From Sipunculus nudus (lineage: Eukaryota; Annelida; Sipuncula; Golfingiida; Sipunculidae), in contig CM049311.1 of assembly GCA_026874595.1 (NCBI GenBank), positions 63,821,453-63,885,452 on the forward strand: 64,000 bases of DNA, given 5' to 3'. The notes under the pieces are model-generated. The model searched no databases. It saw only the letters and a list, made by a program, of their open reading frames with translations, and was not told the origin of the DNA. Shown here piece after piece: positions 1-12,698 of this stretch (positions are counted from its first letter, which is position 1; each line of letters opens with the position of its first letter). Made by a program: the position numbers and the translations under genes.

Positions 1-318
1 ACTTAATTTTTGGCATGTACACAGAAAATATATATATGGAATATTTATGCAAAATATAAACAAAACAACAAAGGTGGTTTTAATGTAAGGAACCCTTGAA
101 GTGTAACAACCAGCGGATTTACTGGAAAATGGGGGTCACCCAGTTTGGGTTTGTTAGAAGATCTTCAAGACATCTGACTGTATTTAGAATTACAGATTCG
201 TAAGAAAAACAGTTTCGAAACTTGCCCTGTTAACGGACGGCCGGATGGCACGCCACACTGACGACGGACAAAGAACCATCGTTATACAACTCAAATGACT
301 TATAGTCAGCTAAACTAA
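1..318 (+). mobile_element. Family-1 Helitron-like element, 3' part
   Basis: Truncated by the window edge. It carries the family's spacer (GGCATGTACA, gacatctgactg), a GGACGG-rich stretch and the terminal stem-loop at 288-316, here degenerate but with the central TGACT-tat-AGTCA stem intact. A second element begins at once at 319. Confidence 0.6.
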
Positions 319-1866
319 CAAGTGGCCCATTTGCCATGACGCTCAGCTGAATTTAAGGAACCTTAAACTATGGAAAACATGACTCCAAATGTGCTCAAAA
401 CCATGCATTTGGCCAATAGACCTTAGATCATTTTGCCCGTCTGACTTATAGTGTAAAAATCATGTTGCAGAATATAGGTCACAGTGAAATTTTTTCAGGT
501 ATCCAAGAAATTTATACAGGAACTTCCCTGGATCTTAAACAAATTAGAAGTTTCTAGGTCCAACTGTAACCAATCATGCAAATATGTTCTATAGGGGTGC
601 TCAAATCTTGTTCTTTCATATATCTTGCAGAACATAGGTCACAATAACCTAATTTAAAGTTTCCAAGGAGATTTTCTTAGAACATTTAGAGGATTCTAGG
701 TCAGTTACATTTTGTGCCTTGTTAGCGGATGAACGCTTCTTTTGGAGGTTTCAAAAACAGAGAAAAATTTACATAATAAAAATATAAAAAATACAGGTGG
801 CGCCACTTATCTACAGAATCTGATGAAACATTCCATGAACAATATGCATGCAAAGAATCATGGCGATCAATGTATTAGTTATCCAGATACTTGAGCTTTT
901 GTATCATTTTTTTGAATATTCGGGGGGGGGGGGGGGGGTTGGTTACTTACGAGCGTCATAGCTCGTAGGTTATGGGTAACAGAGACATAATTTCAGGTTT
1001 CCAAGGAGATTTTCTATGGACCTCACTGGATGTTAACTTAGAAGATTCTAGCCCTGTTGACGGACAACCGCTTCATTTGAAGGTCTCAAAAATAGTGAAA
1101 ACACTAAATAAAACCCCGCATGAGAAACTAATACAATTGCTGTCAGTGACGGTCTCAGAAATAGAGGGAAAATGTATGAAATATAGAATAAATAAATGTG
1201 GTGCCTGCAGTCAGAATACATAAATATTTTATACATGATTTTATCTAAAACATAAGCTGGATATTTTATTTTTATTTTTAATGTTATTTTTCGTTATTAT
1301 GTTTCTTTTCCACTCTGCTTATATACCCTAAGAGCTCAGTCTGTTAATACAGTAAATCTACTAGCTTCTCACAGTCCATTCATTGCTAAAGGGCCAATAT
1401 TTCAGGCAAAAATCATTTAAGTAAACTTGAAAGAGGCTACATAAAAATAATGTTTGTGCAAAGTTACAGAATTTATGACAAGAGTTCCGCCAAAGATGAC
1501 TATTGCAGCGTTCATTTTGATACTGGCTTATTTGGCCACAAGACAAACTTCAGCTTCCCATAACTCTACGAAAAATCAACGAACGCGATCAGCTCTTATA
1601 CAATTGAGAGAACCTTGCTCTAAAATAATTCTTGTGAAAAATTAAACCATTTGGTAAGACAGTAACAATTTCAATGTGGAAGCTGAAAGAGGCTAAATTA
1701 CCAGGTATCTGCCCATAAAAACAGGTCGATGTAGGATGCGCCACAAAAACCTCAATTTCAAACATGAGTTATGTGACCAATGGTGTCAAAACGTGCCAGT
1801 CTTACAGACGGACAGATGCTGACTGAATCCTATAGCTCAGTTGACTTGCAGTCAGCTCAGCTTAAA
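319..1866 (+). mobile_element. Family-1 Helitron-like element
   Basis: Starts with a diverged copy of the left end CAAGGGACCCATGGGTCA then GCTCAGCTGA, and ends with the TATAGCTCAG stem-loop (1834-1862). Inside is one unit of the 340-bp repeat (about 795-1100, beginning GGTGGCGCCAC) and the family's 3' spacer. A poly-G run (923-938) and short open frames are not coding. Confidence 0.55.
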
Positions 1867-1884
1867 TATTGAAACATTTCCATC

Positions 1885-4850
1885 CAGTGGCGTAGAAAAG
1901 TTTTTTTCATTGGGGGTATGCGCTAGGGGGGGGGGGGGTCGGGGGGGGGGGGAGTTCCCCCCTCAGAAGCTGGAAGTTTTTGGGTTTTTTCAAAGTGATT
2001 AGGTGCAATTTGATGAATACTTTAAGTGAAATTTTGATTAAAATGAACGTACGGTTACCATTGAATATGACATCTTTGTAGGATAATGAAATAATATTTT
2101 ACAGCATTTATTTACTCACCTTATTTTCATACTTTTAAATACATCTGCTCAGATACGAACGATAAGCCTCTTAGTGCCTTTTTTGCTTTGTTCTTATTCC
2201 CATTGGCATAAACATGGCTTCATAGAGTTAGAAACATTAAAAAGCAGCAATTAATAAAGTAAAGACAGTTATAGCAGTTCCGTTTATTTATTTTGACATG
2301 TTGGAGCCGAACAGACACAAACAAAATGATACAGTACACTGTAAAATATGTCCCAGACAAAAGTGAAGATAGACACTATATATGATGATGTTCGTTGTTT
2401 TTTTTTAAAAGTATTTTAACATACTCGGTTGGTTATCAGCTGTAGATGTTGATCCGGCCCTTTTCCGTGGGGAATGGACATCTGAAATGGACAAACAACA
2501 ATTGTTACGGAACCTAATATAAACAGATCACGTATGCGTAATGAACACAAATTTTGTAAGGAGATAGGAAATGTCTAGGGGAGTGAATAAAGAAGTCAGA
2601 GGTTTTTTGTTAACAAATAACTGTAATTTATTCCTAAAACAGCCCTAACAATACAATACACTAAATCAATACAATTATACAGTAAAACAGTGTTATAGCA
2701 ACAAGTCAATACAATCACAAAGAAAGATAATGGTACAGTACCTGGATACCAACACCTTCACAACGATAAGTCTTTAAATGTAAACTCTCGGAGAATGACA
2801 GTCCTGTGGAAAGTTCTTGCACCATCCAGAAAGCAAACTGAAGTCCAAATGCATAAAATCCAGGAGAAAGTCTTTGAAAATTTATAATTGCCGCATTCGT
2901 CGGATAAGGTCTTAGAATCTGACATACGCTTCTGCGTCCGCTGGAATCTGCTCTGCTGTCTCTGCCTCTGTCTCTGTCTCTAAACAACAGCCCCTTTATA
3001 AAACTTTACACCCCTAACCTAGAATCTTCCACTTCTCGAACAGTCTATATGTTCTTGCCCAATCACAGTAAACACGCGCTTCAGGAATTCTCTAGAAAGA
3101 CATCGCTGTGTATCTCCACACACCAGGCTCATTACGTGACCCACGACCAGGCGTGAAAACCGAAGGCTCACATGACGAGAGTTCAACCGGTACGGATTAA
3201 ACTACACGAGTTACGCCCGTGTCACACAATAAAAGGAGCACCTATAACACAATGAACAAGAGATAATAACATTCGCACATAGGCCTACATCTTATGAAAC
3301 CTTTCCTATGGTGTAATAAAAGTGAAATGAATACCCCATGCATTAAATTTTTTTATCTCGGGTTAAGGGCTACACGACTAAGTGTGACCCAAGAATCTGT
3401 CCATATTTACCATGCATATAATAGGCCTGTAGGCCTGCCTCCAACTCCCTGAAATAATTCCTTTCCTGAGCTATTCTGTATGGTGATTGATAGCAGTCGC
3501 CATAGCTACTCGTTCAGAATAATTTCGGCCAAACCAAATTATCTAGCTAGGACTAGGAGGTAAGCTTAATTTTTCCCCTAGTAGAAATTTGAGCCTACCG
3601 TTTGCGTGCCTGCACAAACCTGCACGCTGCAAAACTTGATGGAATGCGATATAATGCGCATGTGAAGCCGATGTTGTACTACCAAGTCGCTTGACGCTAA
3701 GCGACTTTTTCTGACCTTCTCACTAACATCACTAAAAGTGAGTACAAATTTTCCATCTTTTTCTGGATTCGATATTATTAACTTCAACCCAAATTTTAAC
3801 TTTACTTAGATAAAGAAAACTTTCCTTTACTTACCTTAGCACTGGTTTCGTGATGTTCCTTTTCACAAAACTCAACCTGTTGTCCTCCCCGGATGTGTCA
3901 CTCTGGATGTTTTTTTCAAATTTACAGAACATACAAAGTTGAAAAAGTTCCTTGCTATATCGTGAGTTTTTCGCGACCAATTAGTTCCTCATTAAAAGTA
4001 AGTCAACATATATATACCTAGGTACAAGATCTGAGGACAGAAGTGCATACCTTAGCCTATTGGTACCAGATAATTCCTATGCTATCCAAATAATTCTGTC
4101 ACCAAAATTATGCTTTCTCATTTTTGGTAAACCCATAAGACATTGCAAAATATATCTAGTATCAAGATTTTTCGCATCACTTCCATATTATCTAAGAAAA
4201 TTCATTAGGAAACCTATTTGAATTATGGGCAATTGATGTTAACTTTTCAGTTTGTTAAATTCATTCTTCCAGTTCAAGCAGATGAATATAAACAAAAGGA
4301 GGATGTTTTGTGAAGTTGTATACATCGAGTCATTTTTTAAATTTGTTGAATACATATCTTAGGAAGAAATATGCTACAATAATTAAGTAAGCAGATTTTC
4401 TCTACTTATGATCTTGTAAAGCATGTGATCTTTTATGTTTGCTTATTAGATGATGGGTTTACAATTTGTCTATGATAATGATCACCGGCATCCAAAGGGT
4501 TAAAAGATTTACAAAATAATTGGTTTCGTTCTTTGATTTAGTTCAGGCAAAGGCGCTGTTAAGCCAAAGGTGACTAATGTGGTAACTTATTGATTGATGT
4601 TTCTTCAGCATATTTGTGGGTTTTCCTCTTCCACTGTTTAAAATTCCAAGCATTTTGATAGCAAAAACTGAAGACATCCCATTTTATTCATGAATTCTGT
4701 GGCAGGGTTTTAAAGTGTGAAAAAAACTGAAAATCCCCATTTTATTCTACACACAGTCAAAACATTGGGGGGTATAATACAATGGGCCATACCCCCCTTG
4801 TCAAATATTGGGGGGTATATATACCCCCCCCCCTGGGATCTACGCCGATG
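1885..4850. mobile_element. hAT-like non-autonomous DNA transposon
   Basis: Flanked by an exact 8-bp direct repeat TTTCCATC (1877-1884 and 4851-4858). Termini are CAGTGGCGTAG and CTACGCCGATG, imperfect inverted repeats of the CAGTGGCGTAG type common in hAT elements. Long G- and C-tracts lie just inside each end. No transposase-like open frame is seen in the 2966-bp interior, so it is probably non-autonomous. Confidence 0.75.
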
Positions 4851-4858
4851 TTTCCATC

Positions 4859-5962
4859 ACTAGCAGTGTCAGGAATTAAATGACAATGGATACATTGATG
4901 ATGTAGATGTGCATTTTATTATCAACGTTTATCTGGGAGCCAATACAAAAAGAGATCTTGCTGAACAATACATATACAAATATATTCAAACCAGTATTTG
5001 GCAGTTACAAGAAAGGATTGCACCTCTTACTTCATTTCGCAACATTTACTAACATTAGATCAGATTCAAAATGCTGGGCATCAACTGAACTGGTTTCTCT
5101 GGCATACAACATACCTATTAAATCATGTTCACCTGTCATAACCAAAACAGTATAACATGCTTTATCAGTCAAATCAAATTTAACATTTCAACAATATACA
5201 CAAAAACTAGCTTTTGCATTCAAATGCACTTAATTTGTTTTAATACCAATGTGTTACACAAATTAAAAAAATAAAACAAGATAAAATCAACCAACATATC
5301 CACTGTAGAGGTCTGACAACTGACAAAAACATTATCTGCTGCATTATTTTCCTTTTTTTCCCCTGATTACTATATTATCTCATTGAGATTATTACCTACA
5401 TAGGTCGTACATTATTTACATACACTTTAAATATAGCATTAGCCATCTGGCTAAAGATTTTGTGAAACTACCTAGACTATTCTCATATCACAAGCTTTGT
5501 GATACCTTTCTCTGTATAACTGCTAAATCGAAAGACTGCTGGCTTTTTGCACATAATCATAAAAAGGGTAATTCATGAATATTCATAACATATAAACAAA
5601 GGAATCCACGCAGACAACATTGGTTATCTTACAGGGGCCTATTCCAATTTTTGACATCTAATAACTAAAGAAAATCCCTTGAACATTTTATAAAAATAGT
5701 CCTGAAAACGTTCTTTTGTTTATATCCATGAGTTTATAACATGTCGGGGGTTTGGAAATATAACCCCAACAATTCAACAAGGACAGCAAGTCAGACTATC
5801 CGAGTTTTGCAACTAAGGATATTTTTGCAACCACTGATCATTCAACTTCTGCATGTTTGCTATCAACCACCTTAGTTTACGTGGTTCTCTTTTGTAAACA
5901 TTGCTTTATTTACAAACAGCTTATAGATAAACAAGCTCATATATCCATTATGAGAACTTTTC

Positions 5963-6021
<59 letters not shown>

Positions 6022-7020
6022 CTATACTATACTATACAGAAGGTAGGTGAATAGCTGGCTTAAATTCAAGCAAAATGGTATCTGAAGAATGCGTGGTCTG
6101 GCAGAATCAATGGGCGTGAGATATTACATCACACCTAGTACAAGCCACACACTGTGGGATTTTTTTGTAAATATATAATATACATAACAAGAGTCAATAC
6201 AAATGTGAAGATATGACCCCTTTTAATCCACTTACAATTAACAGTATGAGGAATTAATGATGACAAAATATGTAACAGGGCTGCAGGGGTTGTATGTTTT
6301 GGCTTAGTGATTATTACATAACTGAGAGATATGGTGTTGGAGGGGTGTTTACATTAAGACATTATACACAAATCCCTGGCAATTAAAGAAACAAACGTGC
6401 AGTATAAGGTGACAGGTGTTCATAATTAATTTGCTTTCTGACAGACAAGTTCAAGTACACCATCTCACTTGTTGATGGGCGGCCAAGCATGAATTTGCAA
6501 CATATATATGTATGCTATAAATTTCATGGGTTGGGGCAGGTATGTGTCTTGTAATTAGGCATATAGTAAAGGCTACCAGAGCAAAAAATATAGAAGTGTT
6601 CATACACTAGACGTCAATACTTTTTTTCATGAATAAAACCTAAGTGATTCATTAAATATTTATACATATATATTTGAGATTGATGAAAATGTGAAATCTC
6701 AAACTACTATCTTGTCCTTTGAGTCAATCCGAACTAGTTTTCCTAAGAGCACAAAACAAGTTTTCAAAGTTTTCAGTCACAGACAAAAAGTAGAGATTTT
6801 CAAATGCTGAAGCCCTGTGACAAATCAATCCCTATGTACTTGGGAATTAGTGTAACTATAAGTTACTGTATACAGTATCTCAACACACTGAAACTTCCTC
6901 TTACATCCTGTAGTTGTACTTCAAACTGTGTTATAGCAGCCACAAACACATAATCACGAATGTCCCTAAAGAAAATTTTTTTTTCTTCTACCATGCTTGT
7001 GATACTAGGCTAGAAGTTAA
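4859..7020. other. Intergenic AT-rich DNA, no gene seen
   Basis: No coding signal or known element was recognised. It contains one (AT)n microsatellite at 5969-6020. Confidence 0.5.
5969..6020. repeat. (AT)n microsatellite
   Basis: About 26 AT units with one interruption. Confidence 0.95.
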
Positions 7021-7051
7021 CAAGGGACCCATGGTTCATGGCGCTCAGCTG
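7021..7051 (+). mobile_element. Solo left end of Family-1 element
   Basis: A copy of CAAGGGACCCATGGTTCATG followed by GCGCTCAGCTG. No matching right end follows before the next left end at 7328, so it is a relic or truncated copy. Confidence 0.5.
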
Positions 7052-7327
7052 TTATATATGATAAAAAAAAATGATTTAGAAATGAGGCACATACTGGTTT
7101 TGTGTGATATTCAAATACTTTCATCTTTACCTGAATTCCCATTCTTATGCAAGAAATTTTATAATGATTCATGTTCGTATTCATATACATTTGCAAAGTA
7201 TTCGCACCAGGTCTGGTGTTTATTCAGTTTTAGCCAAACAATGATGTTGAGAATCCAGAATATACGAAATTCACAAATTTAAATAATGATCATAAGTACC
7301 TTGTTTTATGGCTTTTATTTATATAAA

Positions 7328-8870
7328 CAAGTGACCCATGGGTCATGACGCTCAGCTGACTGGGAAGAGATTCGCAAAAGGAAATTTTATCAACTGAATG
7401 GTAGTATTTACCCATTCAACTGAAGCATCAAACAGATTAACCAGCAGGCCAAGATTGTGTCTGTATTTATATATCTCAAAAATAGAGAAATACTTAGAGA
7501 ACTTAAAAAAATACTGGTGGCTCCACCAGTCTGCAGAAACTGATAAAAACACTTAATGGTCAATATCCATGCAATAATCATGGTGATATCTGCATTAGTT
7601 GTTCAGTTACTTCAGCTTTTGTAACAAATTGTCCATTATTCTGAGGGATACTTCGGAGTCCTATAGCTTGAAGGATATGGGAAACAGAGACCTTATTTCA
7701 GGTTTCCACAGACACTTTTCATGGGCCTCCTTGCATGACAAGAATGAAGATTCTAGGTCCAGTTGTTACGATTTGTACCTTGTTTACAGATAACCACATC
7801 TTTAAACGTCTAAAAATAGAGAAAAAAAAATCGTAAAAATTTGAAAAAAATAGAGGTGGCGCACCCGGTCTGCAGAAACTGATGGAACACCTCATGATCA
7901 ATATGTATGCCAAAAATCATGACCAACAGTGTTGTAGTTATTGAGATACTGCAGTTTTTGTATCAAATTTTTCATTATTCTGGGGAGTATTTTTGGAGCC
8001 ATACAGCTTAAAGGATATGGGTAACAGAGACCTAATTTAAGGCTTCCATGGAGACTTTTCATGGGTCTCCCTGTGTGTCAAGAATGAAGATTCTAGGTCC
8101 AGTCGCTACGATTTGTACCCTGTTGACAGATAACTACATCCTTAAAGGTCTAAAAAATAGAGAAAAAAAATTGAAAAATGTGAAAAAAAAATACATGTTG
8201 CGCCTGCAGTCTGCAGGAACTGATGGAGCACCTCTTGATCAAAAAGAATGCCAAAAATCATGACCATCAGTGTTGTAGTTATTGAGATGTTGCAATTTGT
8301 TTTTATCAAATTTTCCATTATTCTAAGCTGTACTTTGGAGTGCCATAGCTCAAAGGATATGGGTAACAGAGACCTAATTTCTGGTTTCCATGGGGAGACT
8401 TTTCATAGGTCTCACAGTGTGTCAAGGATAAAGATTCTAGGTTCAGTCTTTACGATTTGTGCCCTGTTAACAGATGTTCACATTTTTTAAGGTCTCAAAA
8501 CAGAGAAACAAATTCGTAAAAAATTGAAAAATACAGGTGACGCCAACAGTCTGCAGGAACTGATGGAACTATTCATGATCAATATGTATGCCAAAAATCA
8601 TGACCATCAGTCATGTAGTTAATGAGACATTGAAGTTTTTGTATGAAATTTTTTAGTATTCTGGGGGGTACTTTCGGGCCCCATAGCTTGAAGGATATGG
8701 GTAACACAGACCTAATATCTGGTTTCCAAGGAAGTTTTTTTTTGACCTCTCAGAATGTCAAGTTACAAGATTCTAGGTCCAGCTGTTACGACTTGTGCCT
8801 GGTTAATGAACAGACGGACAAAGAGTGATCGCTATAGCTCAGATGACTTACAGTCAGCTGAGCTAAAAAA
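7328..8870 (+). mobile_element. Family-1 Helitron-like element with four 340-bp tandem units
   Basis: The left end (CAAGTGACCCATGGGTCATG then CGCTCAGCTGA) and the right stem-loop (8836-8864, followed by AAAAAA then T) are both intact. The interior is four tandem units of about 338-343 bp, starting near 7513, 7854, 8197 and 8535. Each opens with a GGTGGCGCC-like box followed by a CAGTCTGCAG motif. No protein-coding capacity. Confidence 0.75.
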
Positions 8871-10311
8871 TAGGTCACTATACAGGTGAGTGAAGAGGGG
8901 CTGGGGAGAGCCTGGGTCTGACATGGTCTCATAAAAACATTAATAAAAGCTACAATTTTTGGCCAATTTCTTTCAGCTGTCTAAACTAAAAAGCTGAAAT
9001 TCTTATGTGTGCATGATATGAAAATTATATCAACAGTGCTCACAGGAAACAAAAGTGCAATGGTCAAAATTTAAGGTACTAATTTTATATTTATATAATA
9101 ACTTAAAAAATTTTAAAAATCCAGAACTAATTTTGATTATTCAATTGAATCTTGATTAAATAATGTTACTTGCCTTACAAAAAATCTCTAGCTTCAGCAA
9201 TCCTCTTGTTAAGGGAGTAAATATATTTCTTTATTTTTTTTACAAAGTGCATTATGTTTGGGCCCATAACTTAAAACAATTACGCAATACTGACATCATT
9301 TCTGGCATGTGCATAGCGAATGTATAGAAAAATATGTATATAATATATGATCAAAGTAAGATCAGTGGTTTTGATATTAGGCCATCTTGTGTAACAATGG
9401 GTTTTTAATGGAAAAATGAAGTTTATCATTAATATCTCAAAGGAATTAATTCCTAGTAGCCAAATTCTTGGCATGGAAGGGGATTTTGGAGACATCTAAC
9501 TGTATGCCAAATTTTAGGAACTGAGAGCTGAAGCTGGGGAGCTGAGCTCTAGCAAACTGCATAAAACTAACTTGATGTAAAAAATATGCAACATGGTGCT
9601 TGAAAACATTAACAAAATCTACAGTTGTTGATCAACTGGTTTTAAAGTTTTGGTGTTAACAGATGAAATGCTACCAAAAACATGCTGTGAAAATTAAATA
9701 GACAGCAGTTACAATGTGCCATGGTCAAAGTTGGGCCAAATTTCAGGTACCAATTTATTATTTTTACTAATAATTTAAAAAATTTAAAAGATTCTGATCT
9801 AATTTAGGGTATACAATTAAATTTTGATTAAGGTTATATTACTGGAAAAAAGTCCTTAGCTTTAACATGTTTTGTGTTAAGTGATCAAATATCTTTCCTG
9901 GTTTTTTACAAAATGCATAATGTTTGGGCCCATAACTTTTTTTTAAATTATATAATACAGACCTAATTTCTGGCATGTACATAAGAACTATATAGAGGAA
10001 TATTTATGGTAAATATTAGGAAAAACCGATGAGAGGTTTTGATATTAGGCAGTCCTGAAGTGTGAAAATAGGTTTTAATATAAAATTGAGGTTTTTCCTT
10101 AATTTCTCAAAGGAACAAAGTCGCAAAGACCCAGTTTTCGGCTTGGTAGGAGATCTTGGGGACATCTAACATTATGCTGAATTTAGTATTCCCAGGACTT
10201 ACAGTTTCAAAGCGTGCCTGTTTAACGGGCAGACAGAGGGACGGACAGCCAGCCAACGGACAAAGGACCAAAACTATAGCTCAGATGACTAATAGTCAGC
10301 CGAGCTAAAAA
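8871..10311 (+). mobile_element. Family-1-related element, two ~700-bp units
   Basis: Two diverged tandem units (about 8930-9580 and 9580-10311) share the blocks ACATGGT..ATAAAA.CT, GTGCCATGGTCAAAGTTGG, TTTGGGCCCATAACTT, GGCATGTACATA and GGGGACATCTAACTGTATGC. The second ends in the Family-1 stem-loop (10278-10306) and AAAAA before T. The left terminus is not recognisable. Confidence 0.6.
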
Positions 10312-11069
10312 TGCATCCTCCTTAATTTGAATATTAATTTTTTTTTTATTTGTTAAAAAAGTTGATATATTTACACTATACATACATGCAAATATTAGTA
10401 TTTAATAATAATATAGCAACGTGGCAGTGTATGGAAGTAACTCAAGCACTTGTAGTGTGAAACATGTACCAGCATTCTCTAGACTTTTCAAAGATGCAGT
10501 TGACACACTTCCATAGGCAAAGAGATTCCTTACATAAATATGTCAATGAATATTAACTGCAAAAGATTTCAACAATGACAGATATATCTAAATACAAATA
10601 TTTGATTATGCATATATTAATCACAACTCATGGATTCAGTACTTTTAAATATTTTCTAGTCATATAATACATAGCTCCCTGTATAAGTCTTGACATAAAC
10701 AGTGCTTTGAACACTGTAAACCTTATTCTTAGGCAACATCTCCTAAAAAATAACTGACCCTGTAACATGCATGATAGTGACACTAATTACTTATAATAAC
10801 TATATGGTACCATTTTATCCTCATTGTTCTGTATTAAGGGGTCTCAGTATCTGCAAATACTGTTTCAGGTTTCAGAGGGTTTTCCCTTAATATTCAGATG
10901 CATTACAGATATTTTTTTTATATTCAACAGATATGCAGAATTCAACTAACTTACTGTGCAAAATCCAAAGGCTGAGTCTAACTCAATGTGGATAACATGT
11001 TTAGATTCAGAACATGTACATGTCTCCTGGCCAAGCTTACCTGTAGATAATATTATGGAAAAACGTATA
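10312..11069. other. AT-rich intergenic DNA, nothing recognised
   Basis: No gene or repeat identified. Confidence 0.4.
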
Positions 11070-11236
11070 CCAAGGTGAAACTGGTCTGATAAGACCACCC
11101 GTTGGACTGGTCAAAAGTTGTCATAATTCACAGGTGGTCTTATTAAACAGATCAGTTATAACCAATGTGAATTAGTACACTCAAGGGTGACAGGAGGTCT
11201 TATTAGACTGGTAGTCTTTAAGACAGGTTCCACTGT
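11070..11236. mobile_element. Small Tc1/pogo-type MITE
   Basis: About 167 bp between TA dinucleotides. The right end reads GACAGGTTCCACTG-TA and the left end TA-CCAAGGTGAAACTGGTCTG; these are approximate inverted repeats, and GGTCTTATTA-like boxes occur inside. The CAGTGGAACCTGTC end resembles pogo/Tigger-type termini. Confidence 0.45.
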
Positions 11237-12391
11237 ATTAACGTGCCTTAATGAGACTGTATATTCTATATAAAAACTTTAATTTTCATGGATTGTACAA
11301 CTAGTTATAATAACTGATACGAGGCACTCTCCATGGCTTTGATGTTGGCTCTCTGTAGTCAGGAAGGGTGGAGGAAACCCTATGGTACAGAGACCTTTAA
11401 CTATAGCATCCTTTATTTACTGACATAAAACCACAGACAGTTAATGTGTTCCACAGGCTGCCTTCATATACTGAACTGGTGTCTAATCAGAAGAAATAAG
11501 GTTTTTCCAAGGGCATTTTGCAACCAGTGACCTTTCAGCTTCTGCATATACGCAGCCAACCACCTTTGGTCACATGATCTTTCCTTTGGTTAACACTGTT
11601 GTATACAAGCTCATACATATAACATAGGCATTATAAGAAATTTTCTGAACAGTTATTACTAAGAGTTCATTAAAATGTACTCAAAAGTAAGTCATAACTC
11701 ACATGATTTCCATAGAAAAGGTATAGGAGATTAGCAGACTTTGAAAGGACAAACTCCAAAACTACTTAATGTGAAATGATACACTGTGAAACAGTGTACA
11801 ATTGAAAACTATGCAACAACAGTCAGTTATGTGACAACTGTCAGTTATTAAGCCAGAACTGTCTTTACATGAAACAATACCATGGCATGTGGGCTTACTT
11901 TTCTGGCCAGAGAATCATATATCATAATATGTAACAAACCTGTACAGATAACATGACAACATCCCAAGCTACATCAGATCAACAATACCCAATTAACATC
12001 ATGCATCAACCATATATGACATAAATTCCAATGGCCTGTTCTGCCCAATTACATGAATTTTTTTTTTTGTGATGGGGTGTGGGCATGAGACGTTGCTTAT
12101 TGAATTACCAATGGCAGCAGATTTCCATACTAATGGCCTTGGGTTCTAACCAAGTTACCACAAAGATGTAAGAGAATATTTACCAGGCCACAGTGAAGCC
12201 TCATTTCTATCCCTGCCTCTACTGACAGAAATATTATTGCACATTATCTTCATTATGTCTCTTCTACAACAGATGGTCAATGGATGGCCATACTATTGAC
12301 AACACATGACAAGTGATTAATAAAGCTTAGCAAGACATAAGTCAGCTAAACTAAAATTAAGATGACCAAAAGCCTGTGTTAGACAATAATG
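11237..12391 (-). other. STK40 downstream region / probable 3' UTR
   Basis: No coding signal is seen. On the minus strand an AATAAA lies at 11417-11412, about 975 bases past the stop codon, and could be the polyadenylation signal; nearer candidates are not obvious. The UTR length is therefore uncertain. Confidence 0.3.
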
Positions 12392-12698
12392 CTAGTGAGG
12401 CTGAAGCAAAGTGCGGATCTGGAATACATGTCTGTGAGCCAGAAGCTCTGCTCGTGACAGTGGCCGAGCATCCTGGTTCATCCTCCTTATCGGAGGCTGG
12501 TTAAACCTTCTCCTTGGTACAGCAGCTTTCCTGTCTGAGCTGACCCCTGTCTTGTCCCCTTCAGCATGGGCCTGGTGGAGTTTACGTTCAAAATCGCTGA
12601 TGTCTTGACCTTCTTTACTATTGGATGATGATTCTTCAGATTCATCGTCAATATCTGGCACAACCTGTACAGGGCCTATATATGAAGTGAGAGATCGC
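12392..12698 (-). CDS. STK40: STK40 coding exon 8 (C-terminal tail and stop)
   Basis: Encodes residues 333-434. It starts RSLTSYIGPVQVVPDIDDE, which matches the vertebrate SLSSLSGPLQVVPDIDD. An acidic/Ser stretch, a charged helix-like segment, the VP motif (393-394) and PPIRRMNQDARPLSRAELLAHR follow, parallel to the vertebrate PPVRRLGHDAQPM tail. The last dozen residues are unlike the vertebrate end. The acceptor is GGTTTCAG. Confidence 0.95.

Noticed and set aside
6914-7282. 122-codon plus-strand frame
   Set aside because: AT-rich, crosses the left end of a Family-1 relic, no domain or splice context.
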